Source: Candidatus Thorarchaeota archaeon (GTDB lineage Archaea; Asgardarchaeota; Thorarchaeia; Thorarchaeales; Thorarchaeaceae). From it: a DNA stretch of 64,000 nt. The stretch is taken from positions 169,527 to 233,526 of the forward strand of contig JAGSHN010000016.1 of the NCBI GenBank assembly GCA_029855935.1, in the 5' to 3' direction. Below are positions 8,840 to 17,525 of this stretch, piece after piece. The position numbers and the translations under genes are program-made. The notes beneath the pieces are model-generated. The model searched no databases. It saw nothing but the letters and a program-made list of their open reading frames with translations, and was not told where the DNA came from. Numbering within the stretch: the stretch's first letter is position 1; each line of letters opens with the position of its first letter.

Positions 8840-10120
8840 CTAGTTGGTCCGACGCAGGACCCTGACGCACTCGCGCAGGAAGACATCTGCAAGATGGTCC
8901 CACGAGTACCCCCTCTCGACAATTGCCCGTGCCTCTGCTCCAAGCCGCGAGCGGAGTTCGTCATCCCTGCACAGCCGGATGACCGCCTCGCAGAGCGCGT
9001 TGCCATCGCCCGGCGGGACAAGGATGCCTCCTCCACTGCTCAGCACCTCAGCAGTACCCGACACCGACGTCGCCACGATGGCCGTTCCCGCTGCCATATA
9101 CTCGAACAGCTTCAGGGGTGAGGCCGCGTGAGCCACGGGGCTGTCCGGGAAGAGGCATAGTGCCACATCTGCTGCTGCTGTGAACTTTGGCATCTCTTCG
9201 TGAGGGTGCAGCCCGGCGTGGATCAGCATATGTCCGAGATTGCTGCTGACGAGTCTGTCAAACAACTCAACGATTGACTCCCCGGAGCCCACGAGTAGGA
9301 TCCTCGAGTCGGGGTACTCCCTGTCAAGTCGCGCAGCGAGGTCGTACATCAGTGAGACGCCCGCCCACTCCTCAAGGTGTCCCGAGAAGAGGATGACTCG
9401 CAGGCCCTCCAGATGATACCGGCGCCTCACGGTACTTGTGTCGACATCTGGTGAGAACTCGTGCGGGTCGACCCCGTTCGGGATGACGACGATCTTGTCT
9501 GTGGGGACTCCTGCGTGGATGAGGAGCCGTCTGAGATAGTGCGTAACTGTGAAGACCCGGTCTGACCACTTGTACAGCTGCGTCTCCAGAACGTGAAGCA
9601 GCATCGGCCCGAGGCTGTGCATCGAGGTGCCGAGCAGGCCTGCTGCGTAGGCGCTCATCCAATCAGGACAGCCCATGAACAGCCTGCGAAGTGTGAGGCG
9701 CGCCGACAGGAGTGCGACAACTCCCAGCAGCGGTGTGGCATGAGCAGAGATGATGAGGTCGGAGTTGTGGCGCAGAATCGGTCGGATGGAGTACGCGGTG
9801 AACAACAGAATGGTGATGAGGAGGGCGATGATGCGACTGCGTTTCCAGAGTCCCTCGAGCCGTCGTCCGACCAGAAGATAGTGCGCGGTGATGTTGGGAT
9901 GGACCTGTGGCGGGGGTCTCGACCAGTGCTTCTTGTACTCCCAGTCATCAGGACGCCCGCCGAGAAGATAGCGCAGTGGCTGTGTGGCAATGAACTGTAC
10001 TCTGACGTCACGAGCGGCAGCCCGCTTTGCGAGCTCGAAGACCGACCGGTCGGATCCGAGGTACGGTGGGAAATGCTCGACGAACACGGTCACCCTTCGA
10101 ACGCCAGTACTACGGGCCAA
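8840..10120 (-). CDS. GT4-family glycosyltransferase
   Basis: About 426 aa, GT-B fold. The N-terminal domain starts with VTVFVEHFPPYLGSDRSVFEL, the usual first strand and helix of GT4 enzymes; two hydrophobic helices at about 100-120 and 130-150 may tie it to the inner face of the membrane. The C-terminal domain starts near IPNGVDPHEFSPD and RVILFSGHLEEWAG, and contains the donor-binding segment SPLKLFEYMAAGTAIVATSVSG with the conserved Glu. Start: the frame opens with a TTG (GAGGCGAGG upstream); a GTG seven to eight codons later is also possible. Transfers a sugar from a nucleotide donor to a lipid-linked acceptor by inference from family and neighbours (Dol-P-sugar synthase and a GT-C enzyme upstream). 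Confidence 0.88.
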   Translation of the reverse strand: MARSTGVRRVTVFVEHFPPYLGSDRSVFELAKRAAARDVRVQFIATQPLRYLLGGRPDDWEYKKHWSRPPPQVHPNITAHYLLVGRRLEGLWKRSRIIALLITILLFTAYSIRPILRHNSDLIISAHATPLLGVVALLSARLTLRRLFMGCPDWMSAYAAGLLGTSMHSLGPMLLHVLETQLYKWSDRVFTVTHYLRRLLIHAGVPTDKIVVIPNGVDPHEFSPDVDTSTVRRRYHLEGLRVILFSGHLEEWAGVSLMYDLAARLDREYPDSRILLVGSGESIVELFDRLVSSNLGHMLIHAGLHPHEEMPKFTAAADVALCLFPDSPVAHAASPLKLFEYMAAGTAIVATSVSGTAEVLSSGGGILVPPGDGNALCEAVIRLCRDDELRSRLGAEARAIVERGYSWDHLADVFLRECVRVLRRTN

Positions 10121-10268
10121 TATCCTCGCCTCTCACAACCCGCCGCCCGCCAGTCTGTGGCGTTGTCGCGGTGGTGTCTCTGCGGGCAACGAGAGCAGCT
10201 CTGCGACTCAGTGCCGTCTTCCACATATATCTTGCGAGTCCAGAGGGAATGGCTGCGACCGTTGTCGC

Positions 10269-12341
10269 TCACGACTCGTCCTCTCGTCCAGACCCTGCTC
10301 TCATCTCCTGCTCGCGCCTGAGGCCTGCGTATGCGATGATGGAGAGGCCCAGCAGCGCAGGCACCGTCACCGCACTGACGGGATACAGGGGTCCCACATA
10401 GGTGGTGTACAGGTAGTCGACGAGGTACTCAGACCGAACGCATCTCTGTGGGTAGACGATTATCTCAAGCCTGTGAATGACACCGTGAGACGGAGCGGAT
10501 GAGTTGCTGACGAAAGCGTACCTCCAGACAACGTAGGACAGGTTCGTGAACATCGCGCTTCGAGAGATGATGTCGCCACCAATCGGGGAGCCGTCATCTG
10601 ACGTCCCGGAGTATCTCAGGATGATGTGCGCGAGGGCGCCAAAGGTCGGGTCCCAGGCTGCGCCAATCCTTGCCACGAACTCCGTCGTGCTGTCAATCTC
10701 TATCTCTACGGGTCGAGAGTAGATGATGCTGACATTGGCGAGCAGGGAGGGATCTGTCACCCTGCTCGTGTCGAACTCAAGATGCGCTATCCCGTCAGTG
10801 GAACTGATCGATGCATCGACCGTGGAGGGCGGTAGCGAACTGGCGTTGACCATGACCGACCACTCGTCAATAGAGTCGAGGTCGTCGCCCCAGGTCCTCT
10901 GTTCCTGATAACCGAGAGCGCCGAAGTCCGTGTGGGTGTACGCCGGATAGAGCATCAGCAGACAGATTACGACTGTGAGACCGAGCGTCCTCTTCCTCAC
11001 GAGCAGGAAGAGCGGAAGCGACCACATCAGATACCAGCCGAGAAAGACATCACGAGACATAGAGAACAGCAGCAGCACCGTGGCCGACATCATCAACAGT
11101 AGCGTCACCTGGTCGACACGGACATGCTCTCTGTGTATGATTCGCCTCAGTGAGGAGCGCATCATCAGGCTGGCGACGATGACCGTCACCACCCCGCGTA
11201 CGAGGCCCACATCAGCGGGATGACGCCACCAGACGGTGGCCGCGACGGAGGTCAGAGGATGTATGCTGGAGATCAGACCCATCGTGACCAGTACCCCACC
11301 GAGGAACAGCGTCGTCCAGTCGAACCTTGAGCCGTGAAGACGTCCCGAGGGCCGTAGCAGCGAGTCTGCAACGACTATGATCCCAAAGACCCATCCCAGT
11401 GCGATGAGCAGCGTCACGGGAGTGATGTGTGCCAGCAGGTCGGAGAGGAGGCGAGAGAGTAGAGAGGGTTGGGCCATGCTGGATGCGGCTCCTGTGGCGG
11501 CCGAGCCAGTGTCTGTTGAGGGTAGGAGCATCAGTGGCAGATAGGCGGCGACAGCAGCCGCAAGGGCTGTGGCAGCGAACTTCAGTCTGGCTCGATTCTC
11601 GGCAAGGTAGAATAGCATCATAGGGGCGATGAGAGCAGGGTAGACCTTCGTGGCAGCGCCAAGCCCGATGAGGAGTCCGGCCCTCACTGGCCGCTGCTTG
11701 AGGAGGTACCACACGGCGAGAAGCATCAGCAGGTTGACCAGCGGCTCGAAGTGTCCACTCCAGCCCGACTCGATGATAGAGATCGGAAGGAGCGCATAGG
11801 CCACCACCGCAATGGATGCCCATCTGCGGTCGAATCGCTGCGATGCGATGGCCCAGAGCAGGACAGCAACTCCTGCATCACAGGCGATGGCGAGGAGGCG
11901 GAGGCTATCGACAGCGGGTGCGACCCCATATATCGCGAAGATGACGTAGGCGAACAGAGGTGGATATGGAAAGTAGAAGCCAGAGTAGGGGGTCAGTCCT
12001 CTGCTCATGAAGACCCCGTAGTCGAGATACCACTTTGCATCATTGGAGATCATATTGGTCTGTCCGAGGAAGACGAGCCTGACGGCTACGAGCAGCACGA
12101 GGACCAGACCGAGAGAGCGATGGTCGTGCAAGAGCGGCCTCTGGGTGATCCGGTCCCACCAGAGAAGCAGGGTCAGAAGTGCCACATAGGCGGCGGTCCA
12201 CACATAGTACGCGGCGAAGAACGGGTACATGATGTAGCCAACCATCCGGACGATGGGGACAAAGACGATGTTGGCCACCAGTGCTAAGACGAGGAGGAGA
12301 CGACACACCGACTCGCAGTCCCTGTCGAACAGTCGTATCAT
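10269..12341 (-). CDS. GT-C-type membrane glycosyltransferase
   Basis: 690 aa. About twelve membrane helices in residues 10-440, then a C-terminal extracytoplasmic beta-rich domain (about 490-660) and a final membrane helix near the C-terminus (SAVTVPALLGLSIIAYAGL). The first loop carries NDAKWYLDYGVFMSRGLTPYSGFYFPYPPL, the acidic-aromatic loop seen in polyprenol-phosphate-dependent mannosyltransferases (GT39/GT87-like); exact GT family not determined. Such enzymes take the sugar from Dol-P outside the membrane. It begins 15 bases after the end of the Dol-P-sugar synthase gene, so the two form an operon: donor maker followed by donor user. ATG start, with a weak ribosome binding site inside the previous gene's end. 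Confidence 0.8.
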   Translation of the reverse strand: MIRLFDRDCESVCRLLLVLALVANIVFVPIVRMVGYIMYPFFAAYYVWTAAYVALLTLLLWWDRITQRPLLHDHRSLGLVLVLLVAVRLVFLGQTNMISNDAKWYLDYGVFMSRGLTPYSGFYFPYPPLFAYVIFAIYGVAPAVDSLRLLAIACDAGVAVLLWAIASQRFDRRWASIAVVAYALLPISIIESGWSGHFEPLVNLLMLLAVWYLLKQRPVRAGLLIGLGAATKVYPALIAPMMLFYLAENRARLKFAATALAAAVAAYLPLMLLPSTDTGSAATGAASSMAQPSLLSRLLSDLLAHITPVTLLIALGWVFGIIVVADSLLRPSGRLHGSRFDWTTLFLGGVLVTMGLISSIHPLTSVAATVWWRHPADVGLVRGVVTVIVASLMMRSSLRRIIHREHVRVDQVTLLLMMSATVLLLFSMSRDVFLGWYLMWSLPLFLLVRKRTLGLTVVICLLMLYPAYTHTDFGALGYQEQRTWGDDLDSIDEWSVMVNASSLPPSTVDASISSTDGIAHLEFDTSRVTDPSLLANVSIIYSRPVEIEIDSTTEFVARIGAAWDPTFGALAHIILRYSGTSDDGSPIGGDIISRSAMFTNLSYVVWRYAFVSNSSAPSHGVIHRLEIIVYPQRCVRSEYLVDYLYTTYVGPLYPVSAVTVPALLGLSIIAYAGLRREQEMRAGSGREDES

Positions 12342-12355
12342 CAGGTATCCTCTCC

Positions 12356-13045
12356 TCAGCGACGCCGGCGGAACAGCAGCTTGACGACCAGAAGCAGAAA
12401 GCTGAAGATCGTTGTTCCGCCCAGCTTGCTCTCTCCATACCTCCTGTCTGTGAAGACTATCGGCACCTCGGCGACTCGCAGATGCCGGTTCTGGGCCACG
12501 ACCTCAAGGAGGAACTTGTAGTTGGCGTGCCTCACGTTGTCGAGCAGGAGTCGTGCCGACCTGAAGGCGACGAACCCGCTCATCGGATCTCGCAATGGCA
12601 CCTGTAACAGGAGTCTCGCCAACACTGTTGCAAACCTGCTCACGGCCAGTCTGCTACCGGGCCAGCCCCGTACTTCGCCACCGGGGACGTATCTCGACCC
12701 AACCACAACGTCGTATCCTCTGTCCAGAAGACTCAGCATCGCGGGGATGAACCTGGGGTCGTGAGACAGGTCGGCGTCCATCACGACCACTGCTCCATCC
12801 CTCACCTGCTCGGCCCCAAGCCTGACCGCGCTGCTCAGCCCACGCTGACCGTGTCGCACTATCAGCCTCGTGCCAGGGAACCTCTCAGCGAGCTGGCGTA
12901 CGACCCGTTGCGTCTTGTCAGTGCTGTCGTCATCGACAACGATCACCTGCACCCCGTCCGTGCCGAGGACTGAGTAGATTCTACGAATCAGGGGACCGAT
13001 GTTCTGCTCCTCGTTGAGCGTCGGGATAATGACTGAGCATCTCAT
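12356..13045 (-). CDS. Dolichol-phosphate mannosyltransferase-like GT2
   Basis: About 229 aa GT2 glycosyltransferase of the DPM1 type, making polyprenol-phosphate-linked mannose or glucose from a nucleotide sugar on the cytoplasmic side. Seen: SVIIPTLNEEQNI at the N-terminus, VDDDSTD, and the metal- and nucleotide-binding VVMDADLSHDP at about residue 90, followed by VVGSRYVPGG and DPMSGFVAFR, all DPM1 hallmarks. A single hydrophobic segment at the C-terminus (TIFSFLLLVVKLLF) before an RRRR tail may anchor it. Start: ATG at 13045 (MRCSVIIP) is closest to family members; a GTG nine codons upstream is the alternative. First gene of a two-gene unit with the GT-C enzyme. Confidence 0.92.
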   Translation of the reverse strand: MRCSVIIPTLNEEQNIGPLIRRIYSVLGTDGVQVIVVDDDSTDKTQRVVRQLAERFPGTRLIVRHGQRGLSSAVRLGAEQVRDGAVVVMDADLSHDPRFIPAMLSLLDRGYDVVVGSRYVPGGEVRGWPGSRLAVSRFATVLARLLLQVPLRDPMSGFVAFRSARLLLDNVRHANYKFLLEVVAQNRHLRVAEVPIVFTDRRYGESKLGGTTIFSFLLLVVKLLFRRRR

Positions 13046-13134
13046 CCTACGGCACCGGACACAATTCTTCACATCATCTCACACGGTCTAATGAATCTGG
13101 CTGGTTGTGTGGCGCCTCCGTCAGGTCACAGGTG

Positions 13135-13995
13135 TCAGGCCTCACCCGCGCGTCTCAGGGCCTCCTCAGCAAGCCTCAGGCCCTTGCCATCATTGACTGG
13201 GAACCACGTCTCAGTAGGAATGCTGACCGCGAAGAGGCGTCCCTCTCGGGCGAGCACTGGAGCGACGACGTTCTCAAACGACGACTCGACCTCGAGGCTC
13301 ACCAGCCTTCTGAAATAGTCGTACGCCTGCGGGTCGAACACAGTTATGCCAGTGTGCGCGGGGACGGCAATCATAGGGTACTTCGTGACATCAACGACAC
13401 GCCCCCTGTCTATGACCAGTCCTGAGTACGGATAGGGGGTGCCGGGGACAACGACGAATGTCCCTATGCAGCCGTTCTTAAGTCCGCGAGCGTGGCCCTC
13501 AAGGAAGACCTCGCCGTACGGTCTATCAAGGCCGATGATTATATCGTCTGGGTTGTGGACGATGGAGGTCAGTCTGTCATCCAGTGTGCCGTTGTTCAGG
13601 GCATTGAGAATGGCACCTGCATTGCCCACCTTCCGTCCCTCTGGGTCACAGGAGTAGCGAATCTCCACGCCCCAGCGCGAGCCATCACCAAGATGCTCCT
13701 CCACTCTCTCCGCGAGGAACCCGGTGAGCACCACAAACTTGTCTATTCCAATCTCGGAGTACTGACGAACGACACGCTCAATCATGCTCTCCCCTCCCAC
13801 GGGGATCATCACCTTGTTGATGCCGAGATTCTGCGTCTCGGCCCGAATCCGCTCTCCCTTTCCCCCAGCTGGGAGCACCACAACGGTCTCGGCCTTCAGT
13901 CTCTCGACCTCTTCCGGCGAGACCTGAGTCTCAGTGTCCTCGGTATGGACTCGGGAACGTATCTCCTCCATTATGGACTCCAGCGTGTCGGTCAT
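13135..13995 (-). CDS. Sugar-phosphate nucleotidyltransferase
   Basis: 286 aa. The nucleotidyltransferase signature LPAGGKGERIRAETQNLGINKVMIPVGG sits near residue 36-62, after an N-terminal extension of ~35 acidic residues that is not part of the fold. Family members activate sugar 1-phosphates with UTP, GTP or dTTP. Further motifs: GNAGAILNAL (nucleotide binding, as GTAGAL in relatives), DDIIIGLDRPYGEVF where relatives have the metal-binding Asp, and TGITVFDPQAYDYF. No hexapeptide repeat domain follows, so it is a short, single-domain enzyme. Start: GTG 13998 or ATG 13995, both very close to GAGGAG. It is separated by 89 bases from the Dol-P-sugar synthase downstream and could supply its nucleotide-sugar donor. 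Substrate not determined. Confidence 0.85.
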   Translation of the reverse strand: MTDTLESIMEEIRSRVHTEDTETQVSPEEVERLKAETVVVLPAGGKGERIRAETQNLGINKVMIPVGGESMIERVVRQYSEIGIDKFVVLTGFLAERVEEHLGDGSRWGVEIRYSCDPEGRKVGNAGAILNALNNGTLDDRLTSIVHNPDDIIIGLDRPYGEVFLEGHARGLKNGCIGTFVVVPGTPYPYSGLVIDRGRVVDVTKYPMIAVPAHTGITVFDPQAYDYFRRLVSLEVESSFENVVAPVLAREGRLFAVSIPTETWFPVNDGKGLRLAEEALRRAGEA

Positions 13996-14067
13996 CACTC
14001 CTCACACGTGCGAGGGACGGGACCACGCTCAAAAAGGTTCCTCAGAAGTCGTGACCCGAGGAGGATA

Positions 14068-14295
14068 TCATTCTCCTCCGGACACTCGGGCCATCTCCTC
14101 GAAGAGGGCGAGAGTCTTCTTCGCCTCCTCGGGATTCATGCTCTCGATGGCATAGCCAGTGTGGACGATGACGTACTCCCCGGTCTTCACATCAGGCACA
14201 AGACTGATGCAGACGCGCTTCTTGACCCCTCCAAAGTCCACCTCGGCATAGTCTCCATCAATGCTGACAACAAGACCAGGGACCGCTAGACACAT
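14068..14295 (-). CDS. hypC: Hydrogenase maturation chaperone HypC
   Basis: 75-aa protein of the HypC/HupF family. Seen: the invariant N-terminal Met-Cys in MCLAVPGLV (after Met removal this Cys binds the Fe(CN)2CO precursor and the large subunit), a conserved small beta-barrel (AEVDFGGVKKRVCISLVPDVKTGEYVIVHTGYAI) and a C-terminal helix with the EEA motif. It escorts the iron centre to the hydrogenase large subunit with HypD. The start has an AGGTGA ribosome binding site about 6 bases upstream. No hypD, hypE or hydrogenase gene is in the window; its presence implies a [NiFe]-hydrogenase elsewhere in the genome. Confidence 0.95.
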   Translation of the reverse strand: MCLAVPGLVVSIDGDYAEVDFGGVKKRVCISLVPDVKTGEYVIVHTGYAIESMNPEEAKKTLALFEEMARVSGGE

Positions 14296-14361
14296 CGTCG
14301 TTCACCTGGAGCTACTCTCAGTCTGTTTTAGAATCTTGTGAATTGACCACGCCGCCCTCTC

Positions 14362-15471
14362 TCAGCTGACAGGTCGCCAGCAGATGCCCAGCTCGTCCGC
14401 TATCTCGAATGCTCTGCGCATCTCCTCGTTATTGACACGGCGCGCAATGTCTGAGTACGTGTCCGGCTCTCGGAGGACTCTGTGTTCGGGCCGGTACTGA
14501 CCCATTATGTTGACCATACACTGTGGCATGTTCTCTGCTATCCACTCAAGAATCGGAATCGTGCAGCAGTCCACGTGGTTTGGCATCACGAGGTGCCGGA
14601 CTATCACCTCGCCCGACTCGTACGCCATCAGGTGATTGCGTGAGACCACCTCGAAGTACCTCTTGATCCCTGAGAGTTTCAACGCGCACTCATCATTGCC
14701 GTACTTGAAGTCCGGGAGCCAGACGTCGAAAACGTCCCGCAGGAGTTGCATCGTCTCGACACTGCAGTACAGGTTCGAGTTCCACAGCTGGGTGATGTTC
14801 CGGTCCTGATGGACTAGCGAGGCAAGGATCGTGTGCGTGTTCGGTATAGGGTCGCCACCGACATAGTTGATGTTCAGTGCGCCATCGCGGGCCAGCGAGT
14901 CGGCGATCTGCGCCAGCTGCCTGGGCGTCACCACTCGTCCCGAGTAAGGGTTGGTCGAGATATCCTCGTTCTGACAGAAGACACAGCCGAAGCAGCAAGA
15001 TGAGAAGAAGATCGTGCCACTGGGGACGAGCGGTGCCTCCTCGCCCGTGTGGAGGAACGCCGATGAGACACGCGACTCCTGACCGAGCCTGCACCAGCCC
15101 TTCTCGTCGTTCGCACGGTTGGCTCCGCATCTCCGCTCGCAGAAGTGGCAGGACTGGAGGATTCGATTGGCGAGTTCGACCTTCAGGTCGAGAAAGGTGG
15201 CTCTCCCATCAACATCATCCCGCCTCCGCTCTCCGCCCTCATCCACAGACCTGACATAGTCCTGAAACTCGCTGGATAGGTTTCGATGGGCTGACCAGAG
15301 TTCCTCGGTGGAGGCGTCCAGCGAGGTGGGGCACGGGATTTCCTTTGCGAGCAGGTACCTTGCCCATCTCTCACCGTCGATGATTCCTCTGTATCTACTG
15401 AGCCTCCGGACTGTCTCCGCATCCTGCCATACCCGGAGTGCGTCCGGACGGAGGAATCGCCACATAGTCAT
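14362..15471 (-). CDS. PflX-like radical SAM protein
   Basis: 369 aa. Residues about 100-135 carry a cysteine-rich segment (CHFCERRCGANR...GWCRLG) and residues about 150-160 the radical SAM motif C-x3-C-x2-C within SSCCFGCVFCQN; both together are typical of the PflX/COG1313 group related to pyruvate formate-lyase activases. The N-terminal 100 residues are an extra helical region. Later motifs: NYVGGDPIPNTHTIL and WLPDFKYGNDECALKLS. Substrate of this group is unknown. It lies 66 bases upstream of hypC on the same strand. A TTTTATG element only about 20 bases before the ATG suggests a nearly leaderless transcript, which would also allow the second Met (codon 3) to be used. Confidence 0.87.
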   Translation of the reverse strand: MTMWRFLRPDALRVWQDAETVRRLSRYRGIIDGERWARYLLAKEIPCPTSLDASTEELWSAHRNLSSEFQDYVRSVDEGGERRRDDVDGRATFLDLKVELANRILQSCHFCERRCGANRANDEKGWCRLGQESRVSSAFLHTGEEAPLVPSGTIFFSSCCFGCVFCQNEDISTNPYSGRVVTPRQLAQIADSLARDGALNINYVGGDPIPNTHTILASLVHQDRNITQLWNSNLYCSVETMQLLRDVFDVWLPDFKYGNDECALKLSGIKRYFEVVSRNHLMAYESGEVIVRHLVMPNHVDCCTIPILEWIAENMPQCMVNIMGQYRPEHRVLREPDTYSDIARRVNNEEMRRAFEIADELGICWRPVS

Positions 15472-15577
15472 TAGTTTCGCCGGGAGTCATAAAAGGGATT
15501 TGCAGGAATTCATCAAGGGATAGGCCTGCGCAAGTGCAGCAGGCTGTTCCTACCTGTTCTCATAGGGGTCGACTACT

Positions 15578-16270
15578 GTGGTTTCCCAGCCTAGAGCGAG
15601 CGGCCTGAGTGACATAGAGCATATTGCGTTTGAATTCATACCAATCACACAGTACTTCTCAGACCTCCAGAGTGCGAGGGGTGCTGGGCGGCTGGATCAC
15701 GGCTTTCCCGATATGGACCCGCCTGTACCGTCGTTCGAAGAGCTGTATAAGCGCACAGTGGGGCTTGTACCCCAGTATCACCAGTATACAACGTACCTAC
15801 TTGTGACGGAGCCAGTTGGTCGTGAGAAGGAACCCATTGGAGTACTGGCAGTCCAGAGGACGTCGCACGATGAGATCACTAGGAAGCTGGTGGGTGTCGA
15901 GCCACCCTTCGAGGGGACTTGTCTCTACCTGAGCTGGATAGTCCTGCATAAATCTTGGCAGAGGTTGAGACTGTTCAAGCTGCTCTTCGTCTTCTACGAA
16001 ACTCTCCTCAAGCGGCTTCGGGCCAAGACCGGTCAGCCAGTATATGGCGCGGCAAAGGCTGTCAGGCGTCTACGATACCCCTTCTACCTAATCTCTGGTT
16101 CTGAGGATCGGTACGTTGAGTCCAATGACACCGAGTTCAGGTTTCGGGGTCGGCAGGTCGAGTTCTGGGGAATTCCCGGTGAGGTACTCAACCCAGAGAC
16201 CTATGCGGGGATTGACTGCTACTACATCAGAATTGTCACAGAGGAGGACAGGGGGTGTTCGAAGGGCTAA
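15578..16270 (+). CDS. Hypothetical protein, acetyltransferase-like in outline
   Basis: 230 aa with a GTG start. I do not recognise a family with certainty. The central part alternates strands and helices (TTYLLVTEPVGREKEPIGVLAVQR, then CLYLSWIVLHKSWQRLRLFKLLFVFYETLLKRL), which resembles the strand-helix of GNAT acetyltransferases, and the C-terminus ends in strands (YYIRIV). No acyl-CoA loop (Q/RxxGxG/A) is evident, so the assignment stays open. It has no membrane segment. It is divergent from the radical SAM gene and followed by a 47-aa gene. Confidence 0.55.
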   Translation: MVSQPRASGLSDIEHIAFEFIPITQYFSDLQSARGAGRLDHGFPDMDPPVPSFEELYKRTVGLVPQYHQYTTYLLVTEPVGREKEPIGVLAVQRTSHDEITRKLVGVEPPFEGTCLYLSWIVLHKSWQRLRLFKLLFVFYETLLKRLRAKTGQPVYGAAKAVRRLRYPFYLISGSEDRYVESNDTEFRFRGRQVEFWGIPGEVLNPETYAGIDCYYIRIVTEEDRGCSKG

Positions 16271-16327
16271 TAAGACTCCGCCCGCAAGATAGTATTGTGT
16301 GAGAAGTAAGTTTGAGGTGCAGGCTGA

Positions 16328-16471
16328 ATGGACCTGGGGAATCCTGTCAAAGTAGACGAGGAGGTCAAGAGAAGGATTCGGAGGAAACTGGAGGTCTGGG
16401 AGCGGGAGTTCAAGGAGAAACTCGAACAGTACAGAAGAGATGGCACCCTCGACGCGGAGGCACAGCTCTAG
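16328..16471 (+). CDS. Small charged helical protein (47 aa)
   Basis: 47 codons, ATG to TAG. A GAGGTG ribosome binding site lies about 8 bases upstream, and the composition (Lys, Arg and Glu at regular helical spacing, e.g. EEVKRRIRRKLEVWEREFKE) looks coding. It forms one amphipathic helix or coiled coil with no membrane segment. It follows the 230-aa protein by 57 bases, so may be co-transcribed. No partner toxin or known family recognised. A longer open frame covering the same stretch in another frame (from 16312) lacks these features. Confidence 0.55.
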   Translation: MDLGNPVKVDEEVKRRIRRKLEVWEREFKEKLEQYRRDGTLDAEAQL

Positions 16472-16577
16472 AGTCTATGATACCTGCAGGAATAGTCGAA
16501 GTTTCGTTGATTGTCTGACACAATGCTCCTCTGTGAGGCACTCACGTACCTGAGTGGGCCGCGGCCCGTCCCTACGC

Positions 16578-17525
16578 TCATATCATTCCACGGTTGCCTA
16601 CGACATCGAGGATTGCGGAGGCCAGTACTGAGGCACTCCTCTGCAGCCATAGTGGCGTGAGATTGGACTCGTGAGAGAGAAGCTCTTGGTCAGCAGCCAT
16701 CTCTGCCCTGACGGGCGGCTCGGTCAGAAATAGCGTCCCGTCCGGGATGGACGAGCGTGTGAAGTACCAGTCGCGGTACTGGGCCGCCATCTCACGGTTT
16801 CTCTCAACGTCATCAAACTCGTCCAGACTGCGCCAGTTGAGTGCTATCATTGCGTCGCTCTTGGGGATTGCCTCAGGCCACTCCTCAGACTCCACCACCT
16901 CGACCATATCTTGACCCGAGGCTCTCTCGGCCTCTCGCACGACTCGCCTCAGCGGCCCGAATCGCGGTGGAGCGACGACCGAGACCCGCGCCCCGAGGGC
17001 AGGCGCCAGCATCAGCAGGCTGTGGACAGTCCCGGGTGTGTCAAATCTGTCACCGAAGGCCCACGACACCGTGATCTTTGCATCGTTCAGCGACCCCAGT
17101 CTGTCACGGATGAGGGACAGATGCGTGAGGGCCGCTACGTCTGCATAGACTTCGTTTCGAATGACAACGCTGAGGCACGAGAGATGCTCTGCCACAGCGT
17201 TTGTTACAGTCACGCCCCCTCCGAGGGTTTCGGTGTCAACAAAGCCCACAAGCATTGCGTCTGCGGCGTTGCTGCAGATAATGGCCTCTGTGATCAAGTC
17301 GTCGAGTGACGTACGGGTCGGCTCGTCCCAACCAAGATGCACGAGATGGGCATTGAGGCGTGCAGCTGCCAGCTCAGCAGCTCGGAGGTCCCACGATCTC
17401 AGCCCGTGAGCAAGAAGACCAATCACACGAGGGGTCGGTTCGTCGAGTGACAGACTGCCCTGCTCTATCAGTAGGGTCCTCCTCAGTATACCGCGTATCC
17501 GGTCGCTATCTCTGGCCAACTCCAT
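16578..17525 (-). CDS. Carbamoyltransferase-fold protein, probably without carbamoyltransferase activity
   Basis: 315 aa from ATG 17525, the normal length of aspartate and ornithine carbamoyltransferases. The order of strands and helices follows that family: an N-terminal domain ending near SVVIRNEVYADVAALTHL, a second Rossmann-like domain starting at LNDAKITVSWAFGDRFDTPGTVHSLLMLAPALGARVSVVAPP, and a C-terminal helix pair (SNLTPLWLQRSASVLASAILDVVG). Where the family has the carbamoyl-phosphate motif Ser-Thr-Arg-Thr-Arg this protein reads LRSWDLRAAEL, and the His-Pro-x-Gln motif is replaced by EVYADVAAL. The C-terminal LPR/HPLP substrate loop is also changed (LTEPPVRAEM). It is thus likely a regulatory or differently acting paralogue. 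The open frame extends 90 codons upstream but that part has no family resemblance. Divergent from purB. Confidence 0.6.
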   Translation of the reverse strand: MELARDSDRIRGILRRTLLIEQGSLSLDEPTPRVIGLLAHGLRSWDLRAAELAAARLNAHLVHLGWDEPTRTSLDDLITEAIICSNAADAMLVGFVDTETLGGGVTVTNAVAEHLSCLSVVIRNEVYADVAALTHLSLIRDRLGSLNDAKITVSWAFGDRFDTPGTVHSLLMLAPALGARVSVVAPPRFGPLRRVVREAERASGQDMVEVVESEEWPEAIPKSDAMIALNWRSLDEFDDVERNREMAAQYRDWYFTRSSIPDGTLFLTEPPVRAEMAADQELLSHESNLTPLWLQRSASVLASAILDVVGNRGMI

